Source: Lampris incognitus (taxonomy: Eukaryota; Chordata; Actinopteri; Lampriformes; Lampridae). Taken from it: DNA of 64,000 nt. The stretch lies in contig NC_079211.1 of the NCBI RefSeq assembly GCF_029633865.1, positions 141,775,345-141,839,344 on the forward strand. Direction: 5' to 3'. The position numbers and the translations under genes were made by a program. This document shows positions 47,501-57,369 of this stretch, in pieces (positions within the stretch are counted from its first letter, which is position 1; every line of letters begins with the position of its first letter). The notes under the pieces are model-generated. The model worked only from the letters and a program-made list of their open reading frames with translations, did no database searches and was not told the origin of the DNA.

Positions 47501-47549
47501 CGGATACACCATTCCCAGCACGAACTCAGTTTATCCTTACAAACTTTGA
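38545..47549 (+). CDS. arid6: ARID-domain transcription factor (ARID5A/ARID6 type), 7 coding exons
   Basis: Sequence-specific DNA-binding nuclear protein. Coding exons: 38545-38679, 39309-39386, 42114-42267, 42431-42483, 45820-45917, 46007-46166, 46272-47549. Total 1956 nt, 651 aa; an in-frame ATG at 38527 would add six residues. The ARID domain spans about residues 92-182 (EEKSFVSSLYHFMKGRGTPI, INLWRIYKTVEKLGGYD, LWKNVYDELGGSPGSTSAAT, CTRRHYERLVLPFE). It is followed by KPLPPSKPRKQYKRN and a basic stretch that could be a nuclear signal. The long last exon is Ser/Pro-rich, with ISPLEKKKRVAQAS recalling the SPLAKKKLL motif of ARID5A/5B, and ends SVYPYKL. The domain is nearest ARID5A, but the neighbours do not match human ARID5A, so fish arid6 is preferred; arid5a is the alternative. 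Exons 3-7 are firm; exons 1-2 rest on frame, splice sites and CpG context. Confidence 0.87.
39387..42113 (+). other. ARID gene intron 2, no gene recognised
   Basis: A 2.7 kb intron with an A-run at 39885-39897 and a CA stretch near 39617. No classified element or extra exon is supported. Confidence 0.5.
42876..43267 (-). mobile_element. tRNA-derived SINE, family A, minus strand, with target duplication
   Basis: Reading the minus strand: GGGGCGTCCGGGTGGCG head, B-box-like GGTTCGAATCCCC, conserved body, and A/G-rich tail (seen as CCCCCCTTTTTTTTTT at 42876). Flanking duplications AAACCTAAATGTT (42863-42875) and AAACATAAATGTT (43268-43280) differ by one base. Located in intron 4 of the ARID gene. 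Confidence 0.92.
43378..43545. repeat. SINE-tail fragments
   Basis: Pieces of the GACATGCGTGTTAGGG-type tail also seen at 14900 and 59840. They are followed by ATCAATCAATCAATCAAG and TTTATATAGCGCTTTTCTAG, a common short-repeat motif in fish. Fragmentary. Confidence 0.5.
43718..43968. mobile_element. Palindromic MITE, relative of 21077-21275
   Basis: Left GGATGTGCAACATGATCC and right GGACCATGTTGCCCACCTC are inverted. TTCCAACCAAGCAG pairs with CTGCTTGGTTGGAAC, and the right-arm segment is duplicated (TTGACTAATAGAATCAGNTG occurs twice). Non-coding, in ARID intron 4. Confidence 0.75.
44290..45540 (-). mobile_element. LINE (L2/Rex1-like) ORF2 3' end, split by a SINE
   Basis: The minus strand encodes the C-terminal end of a non-LTR retrotransposon reverse-transcriptase protein: LRSLQWLPLCQRIDFKTLLL, VYKAQNGLGPKYMSDLLL and SFYAPHIWNKRLENCRSATT. 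Upstream residues lie at 45240-45540, where the same strand reads the typical LDYCNGV...QLQLIQNAAARVL area in degraded form. A family A SINE sits at 44818-45239. 5'-truncated and inactive. The clade is judged from remembered protein motifs, so L2, CR1 or Rex1 cannot be separated. Confidence 0.8.
44818..45239 (+). mobile_element. tRNA-derived SINE, family A, inserted in a LINE, 17-bp target duplication
   Basis: AGAACTGGAGTGATGTG (44801-44817) before the SINE is repeated as AGAACTGGAGTGGTGTG (45240-45256) after it, with one mismatch. The copy lacks the extreme 5' head and starts within GGTCTAATCCATTGCC. It keeps GGTTCGAATCCCC, the body and a tail ending in an A run (45234-45240). The nesting dates the SINE as younger than the LINE. 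Confidence 0.93.
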
Positions 47550-48299
47550 TGTCTTCTATTAGAGTCAAAACAACATTAGAATTCAAACAGATGAATTTTT
47601 TTTTTACCCACTTCATTTTTGTCTTGAGGAAGTAGGGCTACAATCATTATGACTTCTTGCTATGGTGGGAAACTGAACCACTAACATTCGTTGGCTTACT
47701 TGTCCGCCGTAATGACTATTTCAGCACGGAGCTCTTGAGTTTTGATGTTGCATGACATTAAGATGCATTCGGTTAAGGTAGCACCAAATTTGTAATACAG
47801 AAAGTGAGGTACCTACCCTAGGCATTTTATAAAGAAACTGCTCGGTACAGGATTGTGCCAAAAAAGTACTGTTAAAGTCCTATTGTGTTGATTTCCAACT
47901 GCAGTTTGACAAATTATACAAGGAGAAGCTGAAGGGTTACACACACACATGTATATGTATAAAAAGGGTTACACACACATGTATATGTATAAAATGTTAA
48001 TGTTAAAGTGGCTGTCAAATAATAAACCAAAAACGTTCTTTTCAGTTAAAGCAATTTTGTCTGGGGGGGGGGGGGGCTGCATAAATATAGCCACAAGTGG
48101 CGACTCCGGGGTTCAAGCAAACACAGACCATTAGAAGCTGAAAGCTTCAACAACATAATTAAAATTATCCACCAAGTTTGATGATGTTTGGACAAACTGT
48201 CATTGATTTATGGCAAAATTTGCGCCAGGCCCATGCACGTGTTTGGAACTAGTTGGACCCCCCCCCCCCCCCATTGCGACTCAAAATAGTTTTATGGGT
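47550..48299 (+). other. ARID gene 3' UTR and intergenic
   Basis: AATAAA at 48021-48026 is the best poly(A) candidate for the ARID gene. Two CA/TG-rich repeats (CACACATGTATATGTATAAA) occur at 47945-47990. A G run lies at 48062-48075 and a C run at 48258-48272. Confidence 0.5.
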
Positions 48300-48870
48300 A
48301 GCCATTCCATTGCCTGCCAACACCGGGATCGTTGGTTCGAATCCCAGTGTTACCTCCGGGCTTGGTCGCTTGTCCTTACAACTGGCCTCGTCTGCGGGTG
48401 GGAATTCGGATGTGGGTATGTGTCCTGGTCGCTGCACTAGCGCCTCCTCTGGCCGGTTGGGGCGCCTGTTGGGACTGGGGCGAAATAGCGTGACCCTCCT
48501 ACGCGAAACTCCTCACTGTCAGGTGAAAAGAAGCGACTGACTCCGCGTTATTATGAATGCCACGGCGCTTCTAGGCAAGACACGCCCCGCGTAGCATTCA
48601 AGCGCTAGGATTGGCCAGATGGGCAAGGGCTCGTTGCCTCCGTTGGTTGGGTAGGTTAACGTTAGGGCGGGGTTAGGGTTAAAGTTAGCTAATCAGACGC
48701 AGAGTAGCGGTGGGTCTTCCTAGAATCCTGTGCCTGGATGCTACGGGGCGTGTGGAGGCGTGTGATGGTCCGCAGCCCTCCCCAGATCGGCAGAGGGGGT
48801 GGAGCAGCGACCGGGACGGCTCGGAAGAGTGCGGTAATTGGCCGGATACAACTGGGGGAGAAAAAGGGGA
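48300..48870 (+). mobile_element. Family A SINE interrupted by another repeat
   Basis: SINE sequence runs from about 48300 (B-box-like GGTTCGAATCCC) to about 48545 (GTCAGGTGAAAAGAAGCGAC) and resumes at about 48745 (GATGGTCCGCAGCCCTCC) to the 3' end. Between them, 48548-48742 is a separate repeat with weak inverted ends: ACACGCCCCGCGTAGCAT near 48580 against ATGCTACGGGGCGTGT near 48738. The insert is probably a MITE-like element. Confidence 0.75.
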
Positions 48871-49360
48871 AACGGATGTTTTACACACATGGTTCACCAT
48901 TGTTATGAAGCATATCCTGTACATTTTGTAATGACTGGACAAACTATTTCCTGATCTATAGTCTGATTTGTGTCATGCCAAGCCCTTTTTCATTTATAAC
49001 ACTCCCTAGTGATAGATTTGAATTGAACTTTCAGGGTGTGTTTCGGGTACGTATGTGGTCATATCCTGCAAGTTTTGTGACGACTCGCCCAACGGTTGTT
49101 GGCTTTGGTTCTATTTATGTGCTGAGCCACGTCCCTTTGACGTTCATTTGTCAGTATCTTGAAAACTAAATAAGAGATCGACAATCTTTATACAAATTTT
49201 GATAAGCTTGGTCCAATAATGATCCACAGAAAATGTAGTACCAATCGGACGGTTTAGAAGGAGATGTAAAAAAAAAATTTTTTTCAAAAAATTTAAAATG
49301 GCAGAAAATCTAGTCAGGCGGGCGTCAGTGGTTCTTTTTCGTGTAAATTGGGCTAATGAC
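48871..49360. other. Unclassified old repeat-like sequence
   Basis: AT-rich non-coding sequence; phrases such as CATATCCTGCAAGTTTTGTG and CATATCCTGTACATTTTGTA occur in two related halves, suggesting an ancient internal duplication. No family recognised. Confidence 0.4.
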
Positions 49361-49985
49361 CTTTAATTATAACGCCCCCGCCACGCCGATTGGGGATATA
49401 TTTCTTGGGAAGCACTTGCATACAACTTCCCATTAATGGCCATAATATCATGGTGTGGGAGTGCAGGTAGGAGGAGACGGAGAGATCGAGTCGAGTCAAT
49501 TCCGTTTACTCGCCACACAAAACGGCACCGATGCTGCACAATCTCCCGTGGCAACCAGCTAACCAACCGCTAGGCTGCTGCAAACATGGCTCCACCCCGG
49601 AAACTCTAAGCAGTACCTACGTCAGCACGCTGAACGTCTGCCTTAAAGGAGCCGCAGCCCCTGGTGAAGCTACCCTCATTTGTGTATCGCCACAATGTCT
49701 CTATTATTTACCAACTCACGGGAACATTTCTGAAGAAGAAGAACAATAAACCAGCACAAAAACAACAGGGGTAAAGCCCATCGGGCGTGACCCTCAACAC
49801 ATTTTAACAACGTCTTTATGCAGGTTCAGTATTACAGGTGTCAACTACTAATAACACACGTTAGCCCCTAGCTAACGGGTCTGACCCTTTAGCCGAGCGG
49901 TTAGTGATGTCGCCTTGTGGTGCAATACACCCCGTATCGAATCCCGCGCCGGGCGAGAAATTAACCGGTTACACTGGTAAGAAAA
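49361..49985. repeat. GC-rich repeat with tRNA-like segment, unclassified
   Basis: The stretch contains AGCCGAGCGGTTAGTGATGT and GTATCGAATCCCGCG, resembling tRNA A and B boxes, near 49890-49955, after a region with AACAATAAACCAGC. It could be a SINE head or the remains of a retroelement end. It does not fold convincingly as a functional tRNA. Fossil; family uncertain. Confidence 0.4.
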
Positions 49986-50110
49986 TCGAAGAAATGTCAA
50001 TTAGTTCATCTGGACACAACGTTTATTGACAGGAGCGTTTTCCTCACCCATCTAAGTCGAAGGAACAGCCTATGGAGGAATGTTCAAGAAATCATGTCGG
50101 GTTTATATAC
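49979..50110. mobile_element. Penelope-like terminal fragment
   Basis: AAGAAAATCGAAGAAATG followed by TAGTTCATCTGGACACAACG and TTTATTGACAGG is the shared end of the elements at 3058, 7370 and 52998. Only the end is present. Confidence 0.55.
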
Positions 50111-50185
50111 ACTTCTTTTTTAGAACTGCGATGTTTTACTTTGAAAAACTGTACTGATGCCTTTTGAAGCACGCTAATCATATAG

Positions 50186-50548
50186 TGGGCGGCCCGGTGG
50201 CGCAGTGGATAGCGCGGTCGCCTCACAGCAAGAAGGTCCTGGGTTCGAGCCCCGGGGTTGTCCAACCTTGGTGGGTCATCCCGGGTTGTCCTCTGTGTGG
50301 AGTTTGCATGTTCTCCCCGTGTCTGCGGTGGGTTTCCTCCGGGGGCTCCGGTTTCCTCCCACAGTCCAAAGACATGTAGGTCAGGTGATTCGGCCGTACT
50401 AAATTGTCCCTAGGTGTGAATGTGTGTGATGGCCTGGCGGCCTGTCCGGGGTGTCTCCCCGCCTGCCGCCTAATGACTGCTGGGATAGGCTCCAGCATCC
50501 CCGCGACCCTGAGAGCAGGATAAGCAGTTTGGATAATGGATGGACGGA
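50186..50548 (+). mobile_element. tRNA-derived SINE, family B, complete, with target duplication
   Basis: Head GGCGGCCCGGTGGCGCAGTG with B-box GGTTCGAGCCCCG, body GTGTGGAGTTTGCATGTTCT and TTTCCTCCCACAGTCCAAAG, and 3' end GGGATAGGCTCCAGCATCCC to GGATGGACGGA. Flanks CTAATCATATAG (50174-50185) and CTAATCATAGAG (50549-50560) form the duplication. It is the reference copy for the fragments at 15160 and 59695. Confidence 0.93.
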
Positions 50549-50560
50549 CTAATCATAGAG

Positions 50561-51856
50561 TAAAATGGTACATAGTGCAGAAGGTCACAAGGAATCATGC
50601 TCCTTCTCAACATTATTCATACGTTGAACCGTTTAATTACAAAGATGTGATCAAGGAGCCTTTCCTCTTTTTGCCAACCTTATTACCTCAGCCAAAACCA
50701 CAGGAAAACGAGGATGGAGACTTAAACATTTGTCTGAGGGAAGAAGCGTGTTGTTAGCAGAGGTCTATCTTTGCACCTTAATGGACGTTCAGATTCTGTG
50801 TATTTAGAGTGTAAGACAATAAACCAAAGGGTGCTCCTAATATTGGTGTTGATTATAAGGGTTGTTTGGGTGCAAACGAACACGGTACAAACCAACGAAA
50901 ACATTCCCTGTAGTGGACCAGGCCATCAGGCTCACGATGACGAAGGACCCACAAAGCAGATCAGGCAGAGGGATCAAAAACGGCAGGCAAAAGACAGAGT
51001 TAAAAAAAAGAAAAAAATAGGCAATGGTCAAAACATTCCCAGGGAAGACAAGAAAATGATGCTGGAACACACCCCTTAAATACACACATGGGGGAGACGA
51101 TGACGCGCAGGGGGGACGCATCAGGGCGGGACTGGTAATCACACAGGCGGGAAAGCTGGCAGGAAGGGACGTCTGGGATCTGGAGCGGCTCCTTCTCCCA
51201 CAGGTAAGTGAGGGAATAAAAATGAAAATGAAAACAAAATTGTTAGACAGTTTAAATGTTGTCTTTTACGTCTTTTTAAATCACCCTTCATTCATTTTAG
51301 AAGATTTTAAGGAGGGTGAGATTTTTACTGGATGAGATATAGAATTCCATCGTTTGGTACTCATACACTTCTTGAAAACTCAGTGAAATGTTTGGGGAGA
51401 TTAACATCTAATCATTATCACAGTCTTGTTGAACAAGAATTGATTTGTGGATTTTCTTGGAAATAAGGCTTGAACTGGCCACTCTTAAATGTATTTGGTG
51501 GATACAAATACACGTCTCAAAATATTAATATTGTGAGTTGTAGGAAGCTGGAGCTCATGAAATACAGGAACAGATATGGGGAGCGTGACTTTGAGCAGGT
51601 TGCTACTCCAACAAAACATTCTTACAGGAGAACACTTTTCTGAAGAAGGAGTGAGGAATGTGTTGGCTCAAACGATGTTTACTTTTATTTTTGCTGATGA
51701 AATCAATCTGTTATCCCCAATTCAGGCTTTCAGCAACGATGATTCCAATGAGTCTGCAGCAGTTGCTGAAACTGGAAGCATTTCAGTATTTTCAACTGAG
51801 ATTTTTTTTTTTGCAAGATCTTCGCAATCTCTTTTTGCCAATGAAAATAATGTTTG

Positions 51857-51860
<4 letters not shown>
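50561..51860. other. Intergenic, nothing firm
   Basis: The part at 50900-51200 (CGATGACGCGCAGGGGGGAC, CACACAGGCGGGAAAGCTGG) has the GC-rich look of a dispersed fish repeat, but I cannot classify it. No exon is supported. Confidence 0.4.
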
Positions 51861-51861
<1 letters not shown>

Positions 51862-51931
<70 letters not shown>

Positions 51932-51951
51932 GTATATATATATATATATAT
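51862..51951. repeat. (CA)n(TA)n microsatellite
   Basis: About 30 CA units followed by about 14 TA units, adjoining the LINE fragment. Confidence 0.98.
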
Positions 51952-52247
51952 TCAATGCCAAATTGTTCAATCTAAACCTTTCAGCATAGGCAATTGAACC
52001 AGAATTAGCCTCCTTCATCAGTGAATCAAAATTTGAATGCAAGAGAACTATGTTTGTGTCATCTGCGAACATTACAGATAATAGCATGTTTGAGAAAGTG
52101 AACAGACCGTTTCTATAAATAAGAAATAACAATGGTCCCAAAATGGACCCCTGGGGGACCCCCTAATCTTACTTTGTTAACTGAAACCTTAATGCAAACA
52201 ATTTGTACTCTGTCTGGGACATATCTTTTTAATAATTCTTATACCAT

Positions 52248-52300
<53 letters not shown>

Positions 52301-52710
52301 ATTAAATTAAATGTGATTTACTGTGTCAAAAGCTTTGGAAAGCGCTACGAATATATAATCATCGATAAGCGCTGTGGTGATTATTTTCAATCAGATGAAG
52401 CAGAGCCATATACACAATGGACTGGTTTTTTATTTAAATCACACTGATGCTTGTACAAAATAGAAGAAATCTAGGTGAAATATGTTCCTTTTGTACACAA
52501 TTGTTTCCAGTACCTTGGAAAAATGGTAGAATTGATATTGGTCTATAGTGATAAAATAACTTGGATCATCAGCTTTAAACAAAGGGATAACCATGGCAAT
52601 CTTTAAGTCTCAAATTACACCAGTTTGCAATGATGAAGAAAATATGTTATAAGTGGCTCTAATGCAGAAATATAATCATGACCAGCCGAAAAGTCTTTTT
52701 TTTTAATCTG
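51950..52710 (-). mobile_element. LINE reverse-transcriptase fragment interrupted by (TA)n
   Basis: The minus strand encodes degraded reverse-transcriptase blocks in the right order. A YRPISILP...KVLE-like piece lies near 52540, and AFSKAFDT near 52330. The palm core GPLLFLIY...LLSVMFADDTNIVLLH, with the FADD catalytic box, lies at 52141-52040. A (TA)n tract at 52250-52296 lies within it. Inactive, and distinct from the LINE at 44290. Confidence 0.75.
52250..52296. repeat. (TA)n microsatellite
   Basis: Uninterrupted TA dinucleotides inside a LINE fragment. Confidence 0.98.
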
Positions 52711-52997
52711 TTCATTTATTTCTGGGGGATCAAAAAAAAAGGACCTTGCAGGATGCAATGAGGTCTAGCAGACCATGAGAGGCTAGTGAATTACAGTTAT
52801 CTCATCTGTATTGTTGAATGAAAAACTGCCGTACACTAGCTCTCGGGTGTGTTCTTTCCTCTCTGTCACAAGCATTCAAATATCATTTGACTATTGTTTG
52901 AATTCATTACTGGGGTATGTCTGTTTTGCAGCTCTAATGATAGTGAATTTATTTCAATAGGCTTTATAGACTCCTTGGTGAGGAGGGATTGAAGAGG

Positions 52998-53530
52998 TAC
53001 ATCAGAGAAAGGCGAATCAGTTCCTCTGGGCACAACGTTTACTGAGAAAGAAACTAGAGTTTCAATGGCAATGTGTACTATTCACAGAGGATTTGGGAAT
53101 GGTTGCAATCACAGCATTGTAAAATGGCGAAAGATATACTGTTAGCCCCCCCCCCCACCCACCCACCCACCCACCCACAACACCCCCGGTTCTGTTCCGT
53201 CTTCATAGATGGCCTCTTTGCTTCTCCGTTCAAACCAGCGTCCCACCCTGTTAAGGATGTGCACGTCCCATTCCCCAATCCTCTGTGACTAGTACCCATG
53301 GCCACTGTAACTCTAGTTAATGGTCACAGAAATCAGCATATGAAACCGATCCTTGTTTTTGCTCGTTATGCCACTGTATCCTTTATAAGGGTGGGGGTAC
53401 CTGCAGTCAGCTGAGACTGAAGAGGTAGATGAATGATGGAAGGTTTCTTTCTCAGTAAACGTTGTGTCCAGATTAATTGATTCAATTTTCTGAGATTTTC
53501 TTACCTGGGTTATCGAGCACGCAGAGAGAC
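52998..53530. mobile_element. Penelope-like fragments in inverted arrangement
   Basis: A forward end (GAATCAGTTCCTCTGGGCAC, CAACGTTTACTGAG, about 53010) and a reverse end (CTCAGTAAACGTTGTGTCCA, about 53453) face each other. The pair AGAGTTTCAATGGC / GCCACTGTAACTCT is also inverted. This mirrors the layout at 7370-8225. The low-complexity CCCACC run at 53144-53178 lies inside. Confidence 0.55.
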
Positions 53531-53890
53531 AGACTGAAGAGGTCATTTGTCCACAATTTGTTCTTTTGTCTCGACATCATCAGTAAACCGGATGTAAGCC
53601 ATTGATAACTGACACCTTGACTGCATTTCTTGGCAGAATTGACACTTGGAAAGTATTCATATTCATTGAAGCTAAAACTAATAGTTTCATTAACAATAAT
53701 ATGCAGATTCAGCTTTTTTTCTCCGTATACGAGTTGTCCCATGACGCACTGACAAGCATTTTTTTCCTTTCTCTAAATTTGCAGATGCTTTACTTGGTCA
53801 CGTTTCTTTGGAATATAAGTTTCTTGGTGTGTTCAGCTCTATTTATTTTATCAGCAGAATGCTGGACAGATCTGAATACAGAAGCCCGCC

Positions 53891-54090
53891 ATGAATGGAT
53901 GAATGAATGAATTTGCATGAATCTTGAATGAATGAATGAATGGATGGATGAATGAATGAATTGGCATGAATCGTGAATGGATGAACGAACGAATGAACGA
54001 ATGAATGAACGAACGAACGAATGGATGAATGGATGAATGAATGAATGAATGAATGAATGAATGAATGAATGAATGAATGAATGAATGAAT
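53891..54090. repeat. (GAAT)n-type tetranucleotide array
   Basis: About 200 bp of GAAT/GGAT/GAAC variants, most regular from 54030 to 54090, with two copies of GCATGAATC(T/G)TGAATG. The long Ser/Ile/His reading frame on the minus strand is an artefact of the repeat. Confidence 0.97.
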
Positions 54091-54269
54091 TGGGGCACTC
54101 CACCTACCATCTCTTCTGTTCTATGGAGAGATTTGAATTGTATTGCGGTAACTTACATTTTAGCGGAATTTTTAGGGATTTTTTTTTCCGAGTAAATAGT
54201 GCTGATTTGAATCAATTCAATTTGAAACTGATTATATTCAAATCAACATGATTTACTGTAAAACAAACT

Positions 54270-54538
54270 CGGGGGGGGGGGAAGCCCTGCTGAATGCGCA
54301 CAATCGCGCAATTTGATTCTCGTGACTACACCGTTTCAACGGCGCGAATATCATCCGGAAGCGGGGTTCCGCTTCCTGAACCCGCGGCTGTGTTTTCCTC
54401 AGTCATTCTTCCACGCTTTGGCGCCGCTTTGAACTTTAATCGAATCGTCCAAAATCCAGCTTTGCTTCGTTGGAGCCTTTTTTTCTTCTTTGTTTCGTTT
54501 TTGTTGTTGTTTTTTTTGCATACTTTGCGAAGGTAATA
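54270..54538 (+). promoter_or_regulatory. gins4: 5' flank and leader of gins4
   Basis: From the G run at 54269-54280 the sequence becomes CG-rich (AACGGCGCGAATATCATCCG, TTGGCGCCGCTTTGAACTTT). TTTGGCGCCGC at 54417-54427 matches an E2F-type site, fitting a replication gene; this is inference. A pyrimidine tract precedes ATG 54539. Confidence 0.5.
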
Positions 54539-57369
54539 ATGTCGGACGTGTTGTCTGATGAAGTCGGTGAAATCGGCCAAGATGACGGCGAGGAGGACGT
54601 GATGACCCCGGCGGAGCTGATCGCCAAACTCGAAGAGGTACCGTCCCCGGAATAGCGATCGTCCTCTGGCAACGGCGTCTCAATTCACAATATCTGACAG
54701 ATTCCCCCAGTTTTAGGAGTTGTGCACATTGTAGATGGGTATGCCACCTGTTTTGTTTCTCATTAACCTGTGGTATCGTTAGTTAAGGTTCCCTTATTTC
54801 ACTGTAGCTCGTGCAGTGCATGTCATATTCTGCATTGTTTTACCCCAGTTCCTGCTTCAGTGAGGGGTTATTGTAAATCTGTCACTGCACTTAGCCTGTT
54901 GCACCTCCATCCCTCCTCTGACGCCCCCTAATTTATTCTGTAGAAATTTCTTTTCCTTGTTCGAGTCGAGGATCTAAGAATACATGGGGAGCGTCACAAA
55001 TGGTCACCTGTTCCATTTGTGTGTGTTGTATAATGTGATGTGATTGTAAAGCCCTTTAGGGGACCGAGCTGTGATGTGGCGCTATACAAATGAATGCTGA
55101 CTTGTCTGGGCCCTGCTAGTTGACACTGACCAGCACCATGTAGCTCAGTGTTTCTCAACCCAGTCCTCAAGGAACCCCTATCCTGCATATTTTCTTTGCA
55201 ACCCTGAATAGATACCTGTTTGTAGTTATTCAACCAATCAGCAATGCATTTTGTCAGATGTTGCACACCTTGCATAATTAAGTGCTGCGAGATGATTGGT
55301 CGAGTAAGTACAAGCAGGGCTACCTATGCAGGGTTACAATGAAAATCTGCAGGATAGGGGTTCCTTGAGGACTGGGTTGAGAAACACTGATGTAGCTGGT
55401 TCAACTTTACTCAAAGTTCCCCTCTGACGTTTAGGCTTGGCTGAATGAGAAGTTCTCCCCCGAGCTGCTGGAGAACAGATCGGAGGTGGTGGAGTGTGTG
55501 ATGGAACAGCTGACTCACATGGTAAATCAGCAACAATAACAGGATATTTAAACCACCTTTCAAAACTCTCAAGGACACTGTGCACCATGAAAGAAGAAGC
55601 TTAAAAACAGGAATGAGGATGGACATGCATAAATCAGCAATAATAAGCAAGCTAAGGCTACAATGGTCACGGAAAAGTAAAAATGGTTGGGATTATGAAA
55701 TGAGGCTGTAGGAAGGGTCTGAGTTGTAGACTAAAATAGTGCCTGCAGATTATCCAAAAGCCTTTCTGAATAGATAAATGCATTTTTAATTTGGATTTAA
55801 ATGTAGTAATGGATGTAGAGTCACTGAGTCTGTAGTCTGTGCTATGGGTAAATGTTTATGCACGCCTTACATTGATTCCAGTTGAGTTTGTGATTACACT
55901 GTTATAATGACACTCTTAGGTTTATGAATACTATTTTTAAATGCATCCAACGGTTGTGGTTCTAAAATGTGTGCCTGAGATTTGTTGCAATGCCAGCATC
56001 TTTTTTTCCATTTAGAGAAATCCTTGAATTTTCTAAAAAGGTTTTCTTGCTTATACAAGTCATTGAGGTAAAATGTTGAAGCTAGTGGAACTATGTTCGC
56101 TCTATCACATGTGGTTATTTTAGAGACGCAGAAATAAATCCTTGTTAACAGTGCGGCAGGTGTGGTTTTCGGACTTTTCGGCACCATTTGTTTGTAAAGT
56201 TGACGCTTCAGATGCTCACCTTTATTTTACCACTGCCCTCAGAATTCACTCTGGATAAATTCCGAAAATGAAGTGTTGATTTATGACATTGCCAGTGTCA
56301 TAAAGTGCCATTATGATTATTTCCCTCAACAGGAGACCAATCTGCAAAGGGTAAAGAAAGGGGACATGAAGGCCAGTGTCCACCGCATGGAGATAGACAG
56401 GATCCGCTTTGTCCTCAGTAGCTACCTACGCTCCCGCCTGCAGAAGGTCCGACCGCATTAACAGCAAAATATGTACTATGAGGGCCTCATCAATCTGGCA
56501 ACAGAATTTCCCCCTGAAGCCAGCTGACACAATTATCTGTTTTTCATCCATGTTTAGATTGAGAAGTTCTTCCCGCACGTCCTTGAGAAAGAGAAGTCTC
56601 GAGCTTTGGGAGATCCATCATTCTTGTCACCTGAAGAGTTTGCCTTTGCCAAAGAGTGAGTGTGGTCACTTTGTTATAAATATTTGAGGGGAATGGTAAC
56701 TCTGCGTTTTGTCATTAATGTTTCCCTGACACTAAACATTGAAATCATTTTTATCTGCTGCACAGATACTTTGCTAATACAGAAACCTTCCTGAAGGCTG
56801 TAGCTCTGAAACATATGCCCCCCAACCTACAGTCAGTGGACATGCAGAAAGCAGGTAAAGACCCATTGGTAACAGCTTCAGGTGAAAGGTTTTCATTCCA
56901 TTTATTAGGCACTGAATGATACATGCAGTGTACACACAAGATGGTTAGAGGAATTCCTTTGGTCCTGCCATCGTAAATGACCCACACATTAAGTTCTGTG
57001 TTTTCTAATTTTCTCCTAGTTCCTGAGCCCTACTTGGATTCCTTTGTTTTTCTTCGAGTGAAGGAGAGACAGGACAACGTCCTGGTGGAGCCTGAATCGG
57101 ATGAACAGAAGTGCAGTAGCTTTATTATCTTGACCCCTTTGACTCCATTCCATTTCATCCAACATTATTTTTCCAGTAGATGGCAGTCTTTACGTTTTTC
57201 CTTTCACTGTTTTTTTTTCCTCAAAGGGTAAAGAATGATAATTGATTGTGTCCACTCTTCATCTCCCATCAGAGAGTATGTTGTGGATCTAGAAGAGGGT
57301 TCTCAGCACCTTATGCGGTATCGGACCATAGCGCCACTTGTTTCAAATGGCGCTGTGCAGTTAATTTAA
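54539..57369 (+). CDS. gins4: GINS complex subunit 4 (SLD5), 7 coding exons
   Basis: Subunit of the GINS tetramer, part of the CMG helicase that unwinds DNA at eukaryotic replication forks. Coding exons: 54539-54637, 55435-55521, 56333-56446, 56558-56655, 56766-56854, 57020-57110, 57273-57369. Total 675 nt, 224 aa (human 223), all GT..AG and in frame. The N-terminus is acidic (SDEVGEIGQDDGEEDV). Then come TPAELIAKLEEAWLNEKFSP, the helical core (RIRFVLSSYLRSRLQKIEKF, FPHVLEKEKSR, LKAVALKHMPPNLQ) and the B domain (YLDSFVFLRVKERQDN, EYVVDLEEGSQHLMRYRTIA, ending GAVQLI). The exon 6/7 junction codon is AA|A (Lys), where human has Arg. Exon 6 uses the weaker donor GTGCAG. A hAT MITE sits in intron 1. 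Confidence 0.97.
55035..55097. repeat. SINE/LINE 3'-tail motif
   Basis: TGTAAAGCCCTTTAGGGGAC followed by GTGGCGCTATACAAATGAA is the tail motif common to many fish short repeats. No head is visible. Confidence 0.5.
55146..55389. mobile_element. Palindromic hAT MITE in gins4 intron 1
   Basis: Termini CAGTGTTTCTCAACCCAGTC and GACTGGGTTGAGAAACACTG are perfect inverted repeats that continue for about 48 bp. The 8-bp flanking duplication ATGTAGCT is exact (55138-55145, 55390-55397), diagnostic of hAT. The element ends 45 bp before the exon 2 acceptor at 55434/55435. Confidence 0.96.
55522..56332 (+). other. gins4 intron 2, possible old SINE-tail material
   Basis: Non-coding. ATGCATTTTTAATTTGGATT followed by TAAATGTAGTAATGGATGTA resembles phrases at 43285-43310, so a shared dispersed repeat is likely. 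No exon supported. Confidence 0.4.

Noticed and set aside
49890-49965. Candidate tRNA gene
   Set aside because: A and B box-like motifs are present but acceptor and anticodon stems do not pair convincingly; part of a dispersed repeat.
53790-54110. Minus-strand frame rich in FIHS repeats
   Set aside because: Direct translation of the (GAAT)n array.
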